Shown here one piece after another: positions 7,535 through 14,278 of a stretch of 18,349 bases of DNA. Numbering within the stretch: position 1 is the stretch's first letter; every line of letters starts with the position of its first letter. The translations under genes were made by a program, and so were the position numbers. Under the pieces are notes generated by a model, which saw only the letters and a program-made list of their open reading frames with translations, searched no databases and was not told where the DNA came from. Origin of the DNA: an uncultured Lachnospiraceae bacterium (GTDB lineage: Bacteria; Bacillota_A; Clostridia; Lachnospirales; Lachnospiraceae); the NCBI GenBank assembly GCA_947564305.1, contig CANOBT010000108.1, positions 1 to 18,349 on the forward strand, written 5' to 3'.

Positions 7535-7599
7535 ACACCCAGACATCTGGTGAACAAAAAAAACATGGTTCATCAGAGTCTTATTTGGGTGTCTTTTTT
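7535..7599 (+). terminator. Long intrinsic terminator inside the leader (candidate attenuator)
   Basis: ACACCCA (7535-7541) pairs with TGGGTGT (7586-7592), GAC (7542-7544) with GTC (7578-7580), and TCTGGTGAAC (7546-7555) with GTTCATCAGA (7568-7577, one G-U pair). The loop is A-rich. CTTTTTT follows at 7593-7599. It stands after the candidate promoter and before the sigma-like gene, so it would stop transcription unless read-through or anti-termination occurs. Confidence 0.75.
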
Positions 7600-7728
7600 G
7601 TGCCATGGGAGAGGACGCATGGCAGACATTGGGGAATGGTCTTAAGCCGGGCATCGGCAGGGGAATTTCGTTAAAAAAATCATAAGTTTTTTGTGGGTAG
7701 AGAAGGACCTGAATGGTAGTGCATTGCG

Positions 7729-7739
7729 CTACTTTTTAG
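7729..7739. promoter_or_regulatory. Second operator-like site (reverse copy of the palindrome core)
   Basis: CTACTTTTTAG at 7729-7739 is the exact reverse complement of the 11-base core at 7508-7518. It overlaps the near-perfect inverted repeat GTAGTGC (7716-7722) / GCGCTAC (7726-7732). It probably allows looping or a second repressor contact. Confidence 0.4.
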
Positions 7740-7787
7740 GGGAAGATAGAAAAGATTGGAAAAAGAACGATTATCTGGGGTGTAAAA

Positions 7788-7815
7788 CGGGTAATGGTTC
7801 TTTTTGTATTACCCG
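7788..7815 (+). promoter_or_regulatory. Leader hairpin with a loop complementary to upstream sequence
   Basis: CGGGTAAT (7788-7795) pairs perfectly with ATTACCCG (7808-7815). Bases 7797-7805 (GTTCTTTTT), in or next to the loop, are the exact complement of AAAAAGAAC at 7760-7768, so the RNA could form a pseudoknot or switch to an alternative stem. Confidence 0.5.
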
Positions 7816-7825
7816 ATGCCGCTCA

Positions 7826-7871
7826 CCTCCAATTCCAGATTTTGCAACTAAAAATCTGGAATTTTAGGAGG
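7826..7871 (+). promoter_or_regulatory. Hairpin sequestering the Shine-Dalgarno of the sigma-like gene
   Basis: AATTCCAGATTTT (7831-7843) pairs perfectly with AAAATCTGGAATT (7851-7863) around a 7-nt loop. CCTCC (7826-7830) just outside is complementary to GGAGG (7867-7871), which is the ribosome site of the ATG at 7879. The extended 13+5-bp stem, with a 3-nt bulge, would hide the ribosome site and repress translation until it is opened. Confidence 0.7.
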
Positions 7872-7878
7872 AAAAGCC

Positions 7879-8286
7879 ATGTGGCATAAAAATAACGGAA
7901 AAAGCGAAACAGAAATTATGCAGAATCGTTTTACGGCGTATCTGGCAACTGCAGTGCAGCGCCGCAGAAATGATTATATACAACAGTTGGACAGGCGCCG
8001 GCAGATTGAGAGCCTCACCGAGGATTTCCTGTTTATGCCGGAATGCAGCATAGAGCAGGACATGTTTCTTGGGCTGCCCATTCTCATGCAGCTGGAGGAC
8101 AGTGTGCTTCTCCAGGCATTGAAAGAGCTTAGTGAGCGGGAACGGTACATATTTCTTGCGAGAGTGCTGGACGGAAAGAGTTTTGAAACATTGGCAGAAG
8201 AAACCGAGCTGGGATACAAAGGCGTGACGGCAGTGTATTATCGGACAGCACAGAAGATCAGAAGAAAGATGGAGGTGACAAAATGA
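7879..8286 (+). CDS. Sigma-70 region-4-like regulator (Tn916 Orf7-like)
   Basis: This 135-residue protein is basic at the N-terminus. Its C-terminal half (about 73-131) resembles sigma-70 region 4: LQALKELSERERYIFLARVLDGKSFETLAEETELGYKGVTAVYYRTAQKIRRKM, with the helix-turn-helix in FETLAEETELGYKGVTAVYYRT. No full region 2 is evident, so it may act with another protein to recruit RNA polymerase. ATG 7879 follows AGGAGG at 7866-7871 (7-nt gap), which lies inside a strong hairpin. Its stop overlaps the next start (ATGA). In Tn916-type elements the equivalent gene with its small HTH partner is needed to switch on excision and transfer genes. Confidence 0.88.
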   Translation: MWHKNNGKSETEIMQNRFTAYLATAVQRRRNDYIQQLDRRRQIESLTEDFLFMPECSIEQDMFLGLPILMQLEDSVLLQALKELSERERYIFLARVLDGKSFETLAEETELGYKGVTAVYYRTAQKIRRKMEVTK

Positions 8287-8465
8287 ATTTTAAGGAATTA
8301 CTGTTACAGGCAAAAGAAGGAAAAGAGGCAGCAGTCATAGATTTATTGGAAATGTATAAGCCGCTTCTGGTAAAGAATGCCATTGTGAACAACAGATTTG
8401 ACGAAGACCTTTATCAGGAGCTTTGTATCATACTGTTGAAATGCATTGGCCAGTTCAGGATGTAA
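8283..8465 (+). CDS. Small helix-turn-helix protein (Tn916 Orf8-like)
   Basis: This is a 60-residue protein, MNFKELLLQAKEGKEAAVIDLLEMYKPLLVKNAIVNNRFDEDLYQELCIILLKCIGQFRM, that resembles the short helix-turn-helix / sigma region-2-like partner following the sigma-like gene in Tn916-type elements. It has the FDEDLYQEL motif seen in sigma region 2-like helices. It appears complete, since family members are of this size and end in a similar KCI-FR tail. GGAGGTGA precedes the ATG, and the start overlaps the upstream stop by 4 nt. Together the two proteins could supply the region 2-like and region 4-like parts of a split sigma factor. The excisionase and integrase expected next are absent. Confidence 0.82.
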   Translation: MNFKELLLQAKEGKEAAVIDLLEMYKPLLVKNAIVNNRFDEDLYQELCIILLKCIGQFRM

Positions 8466-8507
8466 AGGAGCAGGCAGGAACAAGGTGGTTTGTGCCATAT
8501 AAAAAGG

Positions 8508-8540
8508 AAAAGCGCCAGGCGGTATATGCCGGGCGCTTTT
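8508..8540. terminator. Bidirectional intrinsic terminator
   Basis: AAAAGCGCC (8508-8516) pairs perfectly with GGCGCTTTT (8532-8540). The + strand ends GCGCTTTTCTG, and the minus strand reads GGCGCTTTTCCTTTTT. It lies between the convergent small HTH gene (+) and the zinc-ribbon gene (-), and ends both blocks. Confidence 0.85.
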
Positions 8541-8579
8541 CTGAAATACAATCAATGAACCTGCACTGTTGGAAAACAG

Positions 8580-9248
8580 TTATTTCTTATAATAATGAAT
8601 ATATAAATTATAATTTCGGGGCTGTGTGAGCATCCGAATCCAGATATAGAGGTGCAATGTTTCTGAATACAGATTAAACTCAGAATCGCCTACAGGCTCT
8701 GCAAATGTGCAAAGATTCTGCATTGTTCCCAGTGTTTTAAATTCCGGCATACAGAAGAGGGCATTTTGGAATCGGTCAATCTCTTTGCTCAGATTCTCAG
8801 GTGTTGGTTCCTGTTGGCAGTGAAACCAGGTGGTCCACCACCTGTATCCGTCATAATCAGAGCGGGAATAGGAAATCTCACTGTCAGGCCTTTTCCGTGT
8901 ATTTTTGTCATCATCCGGATTCTGAAAGATTTCCAGAAAAGCACACCTTGTGGTAAGCATCGGATTTTTGCTTTTCTGCAGTTCCTGAAACCGCTTGTCG
9001 GATATTCCATACCAGTTCTCAAAAGGCATAACAGCTTTTCCATAATCACGCATGGCTTCGTCTGATCCGCATTGCTGGCAGATATAGATTTTTGCGTGGC
9101 GGCTTAACGAATTAACCATAAGCCGGTCATTCAAAGGATTTCCGCAGCGCAGGCAGACCGGTCTTTGACCATTGCCATCCGAAAACCATTTTTTATCTTT
9201 CTTCCAGAGTGCCTCCAGTATGTTTTTGGGGTACAATTCGATTTTCAT
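8580..9248 (-). CDS. Zinc-ribbon protein of unknown function
   Basis: This is a protein of 222 residues that I do not recognise by family name. Near the N-terminus it has a treble-clef/zinc-ribbon pattern: C32-x2-C35 and C57-x2-C60 (VCLRCGNPL ... YICQQCGSD). The rest is soluble and rich in aromatic residues (GYRWWTTWFHCQQEP), with no membrane segment. The start overlaps the upstream DUF4313-like stop (ATGA), with GAGGT upstream, so it is translated as the last gene of the minus-strand block. The Cys4 knuckle suggests nucleic-acid or protein binding. Such genes recur in accessory blocks of Clostridia integrative elements, but no function can be given. Confidence 0.8.
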   Translation of the reverse strand: MKIELYPKNILEALWKKDKKWFSDGNGQRPVCLRCGNPLNDRLMVNSLSRHAKIYICQQCGSDEAMRDYGKAVMPFENWYGISDKRFQELQKSKNPMLTTRCAFLEIFQNPDDDKNTRKRPDSEISYSRSDYDGYRWWTTWFHCQQEPTPENLSKEIDRFQNALFCMPEFKTLGTMQNLCTFAEPVGDSEFNLYSETLHLYIWIRMLTQPRNYNLYIHYYKK

Positions 9249-9619
9249 TCGGCATACCTCTCTTTCCAGTCATGAAGATAGGAAGCATATCCATCCGGGT
9301 CAATCTCCTGAAGGATCTCCGGACGGAACCGGTATTCCGGATAACTGCAGAAACCGCTGCGGCCATAAGTGCCGGTAGGGACTGCCAGGCCGTGCCGGAT
9401 GATCCATGCAAGGATATCTTCACCATTGTTATTGGTATCAATAAATGCACAGTTCTGAGGCCGGATAGAGTTCAGATTAACGGTCAGGACATTCCAGGGT
9501 TCCGCCTCTCCGTCTTCCCAGGAAGTCATTGTAATAGCGAGGTTGCCTTCCGTATAGGAAGTAACATTCAGCTGGATCTTATAGGTATTCCCGTATTTCT
9601 CCAAATCAAATATTTTCAT
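9245..9619 (-). CDS. DUF4313-like protein
   Basis: This is a small soluble protein of 124 residues. The opening, MKIFDLEKYGNTYKIQLNVTSYTEGNLAITMTSWEDGEAEPWNVLTVNL, matches my memory of the DUF4313 family, common in conjugative elements of Firmicutes and Bacteroidetes. The middle part (CAFIDTNNNGEDILAWIIRHGLAVPTGTYGRSGFCSYPEYRF) predicts a compact alpha/beta fold. AAGGAGA precedes the ATG. It is translationally coupled to the zinc-ribbon gene. The function is unknown; the DUF assignment is by pattern only. Confidence 0.78.
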   Translation of the reverse strand: MKIFDLEKYGNTYKIQLNVTSYTEGNLAITMTSWEDGEAEPWNVLTVNLNSIRPQNCAFIDTNNNGEDILAWIIRHGLAVPTGTYGRSGFCSYPEYRFRPEILQEIDPDGYASYLHDWKERYAE

Positions 9620-9668
9620 AGTGTCTCCTTTCTTTGGGGGTGTATTGTTTCTTTGCCATGTGTTTTTG

Positions 9669-10202
9669 TTATGCTGCTGTTCTGGGCATCTTCTGTGCCG
9701 GGAGAAGTATCACTCCTTTTTCCACCTCTGCAGGTATCCATGTATCGTTTTTCCACATACAGCCACTTGCTTCATTATAAAATTTAGGCGCCTTGGGCGG
9801 ATTCCCAAAACATTCCTCATCCAGATACAGACAGATGTGCTTGTCATAAAAAGGAATAAGGGCCTGGCGGATCTGCTCTTTCAGTGTCAGGGCAAGCTGG
9901 TCGATCTCCTCAATATCCTGTCTCTTAAAAGCAGCCGCGGAGATCTGCTTCAGAATGCCGGACTGGTCAATGGTTTCCTGGATCAGCGGCTGTGCCTCGT
10001 CCATAAAGTCCGCACGGATGCGGATATTTTCCAGCGTGATCTGCTTTACATAGGCTGTGGCTGTGGACTTGATATTGTGCCGCAGTTCGTCAAAAGGTTT
10101 TTTGTATTTGGTTTTTAATACCTCCAGGGATGCCACGGCAAGGTTTCTTTTTAAAAGGTCAAGATGTTCTTCCAGTGTTTTTCGTAATTCGCTGTTATTC
10201 AT
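9669..10202 (-). CDS. Hypothetical helical protein
   Basis: This is a 177-residue protein without a recognised domain. Residues 1-125 are predicted mostly helical and charged (LRKTLEEHLDLLKRNLAVASLEVLKTKYKKPFDELRHNI ... IEEIDQLALTLKEQIRQALIPFYDKH), and may form a coiled-coil or helical bundle. The last 50 residues contain aromatic and proline-rich sequence (FGNPPKAPKFYNEASGCMWKNDTWIP). GGAGG stands 7 nt before the ATG. It is part of the minus-strand operon, with about 33 nt to the preceding gene. No membrane segment or signal peptide is present. It is a real gene by ribosome site, spacing and composition; the function is unknown. Confidence 0.75.
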   Translation of the reverse strand: MNNSELRKTLEEHLDLLKRNLAVASLEVLKTKYKKPFDELRHNIKSTATAYVKQITLENIRIRADFMDEAQPLIQETIDQSGILKQISAAAFKRQDIEEIDQLALTLKEQIRQALIPFYDKHICLYLDEECFGNPPKAPKFYNEASGCMWKNDTWIPAEVEKGVILLPAQKMPRTAA

Positions 10203-10235
10203 AGGGATACCTCCAATCCTGCAAAATAAGTTTTT

Positions 10236-10781
10236 TTAAAAATCGTCTTCCCACGCCGGCAGAGTATTTTCCGCCGGATAGGGGGGACTGGTTTCTATTG
10301 ATGAAACCGGCTCTTCTGTTTTCTGGTCTTCCAGTTGTTTTTCTGCTGCCTTTTGCTGGCTGCGGACAGCGAGCGCCAGTGCATCTTCGCCTACATCGCT
10401 GTATGCCTGTTTCCTGGCTTTCTTTTTACGGCACTTTTCCACAGCGGCGGCATAATCATAGCCGATTGCCTTTTGAAATTTATCTGCAATCTCTCTCAGT
10501 TTACCTGCGTGGTATTCGTAAGTAGCACGGTGGAAACCAGTCAGCTCCCACTGATCACATACGATATCCAGCATCCGTGTATAGTCCATAAGTGCGTTGA
10601 TGGTTTTCAGGACATCGCCATAACAGGTTTTCAGCTCATGGGAACCATCCAGATCCACATAGGACAGGGTAAGCTCCTGTTTCTGATATTCGTCTATTTC
10701 CGCTGACTGCATCAGTACATGCCCGTAAATTTCCATGGGAAGCTTTGGCATATTGTCAGCCGGATTATTTTCAGGATTCAT
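10236..10781 (-). CDS. Hypothetical protein with acidic C-terminal tail
   Basis: This is a 181-residue soluble protein that I do not recognise. The core (about 15-115) is helical (ELTLSYVDLDGSHELKTCYGDVLKTINALMDYTRMLDIVCDQWELTGFHRATYEYHAGKLREIADKFQKAIGYDYAAAVEKCRKKKARK), followed by a low-complexity linker and the end LPAWEDDF. That end resembles the acidic-aromatic tip of single-stranded DNA-binding proteins, though this may be chance. I chose ATG 10781 because AGGAGG (10790-10795) is 8 nt upstream; an upstream in-frame codon at 10820 lacks a ribosome site. It overlaps the preceding gene by 11 nt, so it is translationally coupled. Confidence 0.77.
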   Translation of the reverse strand: MNPENNPADNMPKLPMEIYGHVLMQSAEIDEYQKQELTLSYVDLDGSHELKTCYGDVLKTINALMDYTRMLDIVCDQWELTGFHRATYEYHAGKLREIADKFQKAIGYDYAAAVEKCRKKKARKQAYSDVGEDALALAVRSQQKAAEKQLEDQKTEEPVSSIETSPPYPAENTLPAWEDDF

Positions 10782-11202
10782 TCCCGGCACCTCCTGACGG
10801 TTTTGTCTGCGGGGCCGCAAGCCCGCTTACGATCATCTGGACAGCGGTGCGGTATCCGCAGATGTAGGATTGCTCTGCTATGGCGCTGTCTCTTTCAGAA
10901 ACCGCCGCCTGGTACTGCTCAAAGAGCCTTTTGGACTGCCCAAGGGCAGGAAGGAGCGCTTTCTCCGTTTCCTTCACTTTCTGATCCAGCCTGGATGGAG
11001 CCGTTACGCAGCCGTAGATATCCGGCTCATAATGACCATAAAAAAGATTATGTAAAAAATCCGGTTCTTCCAGGCCCGTCAGGTTCACGGCTGCAGGCGC
11101 CGGCTTTGAAAGTGCTGCGGCGATTTCCTGCAGAGCTTTGATCAGCTCCGGTAACTGGCGGTTAAAAAAAATACTGCCCATTTTGGTTTCATAAAAATTC
11201 AT
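10771..11202 (-). CDS. Hypothetical protein, MNFYETKMG family
   Basis: This is a 143-residue protein starting MNFYETKMGSIFFNRQLPELIKALQEIAAAL. It has a short helical N-terminus, a central motif DFLHNLFYGHYEPDIYG, and a helical C-terminal half (QSKRLFEQYQAAVSERDSAIAEQSYICGYRTAVQMIV). I recall similar small proteins in Clostridia accessory DNA but cannot name a family with certainty. An AAAGGAGA ribosome site precedes the ATG. It follows the methyltransferase-helicase gene by 12 nt, so it is in the same operon. It has no membrane segment. The function is unknown. Confidence 0.77.
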   Translation of the reverse strand: MNFYETKMGSIFFNRQLPELIKALQEIAAALSKPAPAAVNLTGLEEPDFLHNLFYGHYEPDIYGCVTAPSRLDQKVKETEKALLPALGQSKRLFEQYQAAVSERDSAIAEQSYICGYRTAVQMIVSGLAAPQTKPSGGAGNES

Positions 11203-11214
11203 TTTTGTCTCCTT

Positions 11215-14200
11215 TCATGCAATCTGCTGTTCACCCCAGTGGATTTGGAGGACACCGTTTTCATCCTTCTCCTGACGCATCAGGAGGGACAGCAGGTCAT
11301 AGTTCACATCAAACCGGTCATAGATTTCATCCAGATCCACATCCTGCCCTTTCATAAACAGGTTCAGCTTTTCCTTTGCCAGAACCATCTGCATCAGGTT
11401 GGATTCAATACTGCCCGCATAGGTGAGAAAATAGATATCCTTCTGTTCTGTTGAGGTATACCGGATGAACCGGAAGTAGAACTGGCTCATGCCGGAGTTA
11501 TTGTAATGTAATTCTGGGATAATGATCTTGTTGACATAATCAAAGTTGACACTGGAAGGAAGACTCTGCTGGGTGCAGAGAAGAATCCCATTCCCACTGT
11601 CCTGCAGTGTCTGCTTGAGCGCCCGCCTTTTTGCAAAGCTGGTGTTTGAACCAGTGACCACGAACAAAGGACGGTCCGGCAGGTATTCCCGCAGTGCTTT
11701 TTCATAGGATTCCAATACGGTAACATGCCGTACTCCGATAGCAATGGTCTCATCCTTCCACTCGGCTGCCATCTCAACGGCTGTCATGACTTTGACAGGG
11801 GTATCCCCCGTGTATTCCTGCACGGTATCTGGAGCAGCGCCGATGCGCAGGAGAAGGACAATCTGCTGGACCAGGCGCATCATGGAATCCTTTCTGGAAT
11901 TGCCGGTAGAAGCAAAATAGTTATCCCGCATCTGATAAAATTCATGGATTGCTTTCTGGTAGACTTCCTTTTCTTCCGGAGGGAACCGGAGCAGCACCTG
12001 GTGGATATGCTTGATATCCTTGCAGGAAACCTCTTCAAAGGTTCTTGTAATAACGGTCTTTCCTAAAATATCGCTGAGAATATCTGCATTGTAGATATCC
12101 TGTGTGCGCTTCTCCATGCCGAATACTGTGATCTTTTCCGGCAGATGGGAGGATGCAAACAGGGAATAGCCTTTCTTGTAGGCAGGGATTGGCTGCCCGA
12201 AATAAGGGTTGGGCTCATAATCCGGTTCGCTATCCGCTTCACTGTCTTTATTATGGTGATAGATATACTGATTCCAGGAGATCATGTTGACGGAATTGTT
12301 GTAGAGCAGCTCCAGCTGTGGTGCAAATTCCGAAATATTGTTCCTGGTGCTGGTTCCCGTAGTAAGCAGTTTCATCCGGCACCGGCGGAAACAGGAAAGC
12401 ACTGCCTGACACCGGGCACTTCCGGGATTGGAGATCTCATCGCTTTCGTCCAGTATGAACTGGATATTCTGGTTCAGCCGTTTCACATGTTTTTTCAAAT
12501 GTTTCTTATAGGAGCTTACCTTGCTTAGCGTGATAAGGACAAAATATCCGGGCTGGATACGTTCCAGATCAGCAAGCCGGTGGATCAGGATGCAGGGCAG
12601 GTCATAGTTTGCCAGCACCACATTCCAGTTATTCCGGATGGAGATCGCTGAAGATACCACCCAGGTGCTGTGTACGTGCTGTTTCTGCATCCGGTACAAT
12701 CCTGTCGCAATGCCGGCCAGCGTCTTTCCACTCCCCTGCTCCCACTGCAGGAGCGCATACTGTTTCTGGAGGGTAAGGTTGATGTCATGCTTCTGGATCC
12801 CATTCAGTTGGATCTGCTCCATAAGAGAAGAATCCCACAGGGAAAAGTCATTCAGCCAGTCTGCAAGCTTTGGATCTTCCTCCATTTCTGCAAAAGCAAG
12901 ATTCTGCCTTTCGTATTCTGCCCGCTTTCTGGAAAGCAGTTTTTCATAGCCGGGGTAATCCTTCAGGGTATTATCATAAACTGCCCGATAGATTGGCACA
13001 GGCAGACGCTGGCTGTCTTTTAGCTGCCGGCGTGCGGCCGTACTGTAGCCTTTATAAATGAAATCGCCTTTTCTCTTGATAAGGCAGATTTTATCTGTTT
13101 CCGGCACAGGATTTTGTTTTTTCAGTGCTTTCTGCAGATAAGTGAGTACCTTTTTTTCTGTAAGCTGTGTCTTGCACCACTGTTCATAACTCATGCCTTC
13201 AGGCTTGCGCTGGGTGTAAAAGCGGTGCAGATATTCACAGCATCTGGCATAGGATGGCCGGATGGCCGGATGTGCCTTGATATGGTACAGGAGTTTTTGA
13301 GCCTGGTATTTAAAATCACCGGATGTACTGCGTGATTTCGCCAGCTCCAGAAGAATCCTTGACTGATTGTTTTCTAATGCCGATTTGGCAAATGCTATCA
13401 TCTTTTTATGGATGTATGCGGCTTCTTCCTGTACATCAAAGTCCTGTTCCAGAGTATCATCTGGCTCTGTATGGTAAGGCTGAGGTTTCCAGCCTTCTTC
13501 GGCAGTCCTTTTCTGCCAGAACTGCAGCTTTGTTGCAAATCTGCTGACACCCAGATGGGAAAATGCATCTTCCGGGAGCGTCACCTGTCCCAGAAAGCTG
13601 TATTGCTTTTCCATCTCCCGGATCTGCCCGCTGTCCGTAAAGGTGTCAGACAGATAGGATGCAGGTACGATCAGGGCAAGGATGCCGAGAGGCTTTAATA
13701 CTTCTGCCGCTTTCAGACAGTAATACATATGGGAAGACAATTCTCTGCCGCTTTTGGTCCACCATTTTAAATGGAAGGGCGGATTTCCTACCACATAGTC
13801 AAACCGCGTGTCCGGCTGACAGGTGCGGATATCCCGGCACTCGATGGAGGCGTCCGGATAAAGGAATCTTGCTGCTTTTACCGCATTGACATCCAGCTCA
13901 CAGCCGTAGATGTTTGCTTCTGTTGGAATAAAGTTAAAAAAACTTCCCATGCCGCAGGTAAGGTCTGCCACCAGATCATGCTCCGATAATCTCAGGCAGG
14001 CTGTAATTAGTTCACACAGCCGGGGTGGGGTGAAGAACTGGCCGTTTTCAATCTCTTTCTTTGCCTCGCTGTAGGCATGGTAATTCTCATAGTCCTGCCG
14101 TTCCAGGGCATGAAGCCCGCCGTCACCGGTATAGGCGTTGTAGATATCCTCCCGGCTGATGGAACAGGAACCGGCAGTGTTGCTGTCGATCAGGTAAAGG

Positions 14201-14265
14201 ACTTTCTCATTGAGTTCTTTCCGCTTATCATGCGGAATGGGTTCATCCCGATAGACATATTTCAT
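11215..14265 (-). CDS. N6-adenine DNA methyltransferase / SF2 (SNF2-like) helicase fusion
   Basis: This is a 1016-residue two-domain enzyme. The N-terminal domain (about 60-250) has QFFTPP (76-81), SAM motif I DLTCGMGSF (101-109), an acidic ELD follow-up and the catalytic NPPF (161-164), as in gamma-class N6-adenine methyltransferases. A linker of about 250 residues, perhaps including target recognition, follows. The C-terminal motor shows Walker A WEQGSGKT (508-515), motif II LDES (605-608), a TGT motif III near 636-638 and a motif VI-like RFIRYTS (about 932-938). No nuclease motif is visible. I chose ATG 14265 because GAGG is 8 nt upstream. It starts 13 nt after the DUF4942-like gene. The domain order is the reverse of type ISP restriction enzymes. 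Possible roles are self-methylation with anti-restriction (as for phage P1 DarB) or element maintenance; these are inferences. Confidence 0.9.
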   Translation of the reverse strand: MKYVYRDEPIPHDKRKELNEKVLYLIDSNTAGSCSISREDIYNAYTGDGGLHALERQDYENYHAYSEAKKEIENGQFFTPPRLCELITACLRLSEHDLVADLTCGMGSFFNFIPTEANIYGCELDVNAVKAARFLYPDASIECRDIRTCQPDTRFDYVVGNPPFHLKWWTKSGRELSSHMYYCLKAAEVLKPLGILALIVPASYLSDTFTDSGQIREMEKQYSFLGQVTLPEDAFSHLGVSRFATKLQFWQKRTAEEGWKPQPYHTEPDDTLEQDFDVQEEAAYIHKKMIAFAKSALENNQSRILLELAKSRSTSGDFKYQAQKLLYHIKAHPAIRPSYARCCEYLHRFYTQRKPEGMSYEQWCKTQLTEKKVLTYLQKALKKQNPVPETDKICLIKRKGDFIYKGYSTAARRQLKDSQRLPVPIYRAVYDNTLKDYPGYEKLLSRKRAEYERQNLAFAEMEEDPKLADWLNDFSLWDSSLMEQIQLNGIQKHDINLTLQKQYALLQWEQGSGKTLAGIATGLYRMQKQHVHSTWVVSSAISIRNNWNVVLANYDLPCILIHRLADLERIQPGYFVLITLSKVSSYKKHLKKHVKRLNQNIQFILDESDEISNPGSARCQAVLSCFRRCRMKLLTTGTSTRNNISEFAPQLELLYNNSVNMISWNQYIYHHNKDSEADSEPDYEPNPYFGQPIPAYKKGYSLFASSHLPEKITVFGMEKRTQDIYNADILSDILGKTVITRTFEEVSCKDIKHIHQVLLRFPPEEKEVYQKAIHEFYQMRDNYFASTGNSRKDSMMRLVQQIVLLLRIGAAPDTVQEYTGDTPVKVMTAVEMAAEWKDETIAIGVRHVTVLESYEKALREYLPDRPLFVVTGSNTSFAKRRALKQTLQDSGNGILLCTQQSLPSSVNFDYVNKIIIPELHYNNSGMSQFYFRFIRYTSTEQKDIYFLTYAGSIESNLMQMVLAKEKLNLFMKGQDVDLDEIYDRFDVNYDLLSLLMRQEKDENGVLQIHWGEQQIA

Positions 14266-14278
14266 TGGTATCACCTCG

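Larger units (their letters stand above)
7444..7878. other. Structured intergenic control region / leader of the sigma-like gene
   Basis: This 435-nt stretch has no convincing gene. From left to right it holds the XRE ribosome site, an extended -10 promoter (+), a perfect palindrome, a long terminator hairpin, an A-rich/T-rich inverted repeat near 7674-7692, a second operator-like site, a hairpin with a 12-nt loop and a hairpin that covers the Shine-Dalgarno of the downstream gene. A 26-codon frame from ATG 7565 (MVHQSLIWVS...) lies across the terminator but lacks a ribosome site. Confidence 0.6.

Noticed and set aside
7565..7645. 26-codon frame MVHQSLIWVSF... as a leader peptide
   Set aside because: Its ATG sits in the terminator loop after an A-run with no ribosome site, and its codons are explained by the hairpin. 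It is kept only as a remark.
7674..7692. A6/T6 inverted repeat as a terminator
   Set aside because: The stem is only A-T pairs with no GC closure, so it is too weak for intrinsic termination.
8423..8629. Small plus-strand frame after the HTH gene as a remnant excisionase
   Set aside because: It overlaps the end of the HTH gene and the terminator hairpin, and shows no excisionase-like helix-turn-helix.
9209..9787. 192-codon plus-strand frame
   Set aside because: It runs antisense to the DUF4313-like gene and part of its neighbours, which have good ribosome sites and coupled starts. The translation shows no domain.
11215..14265. A complete restriction-modification system
   Set aside because: No endonuclease motif (PD-ExK, HNH, Mrr) is evident in the fusion or in adjacent genes, so restriction cannot be claimed.
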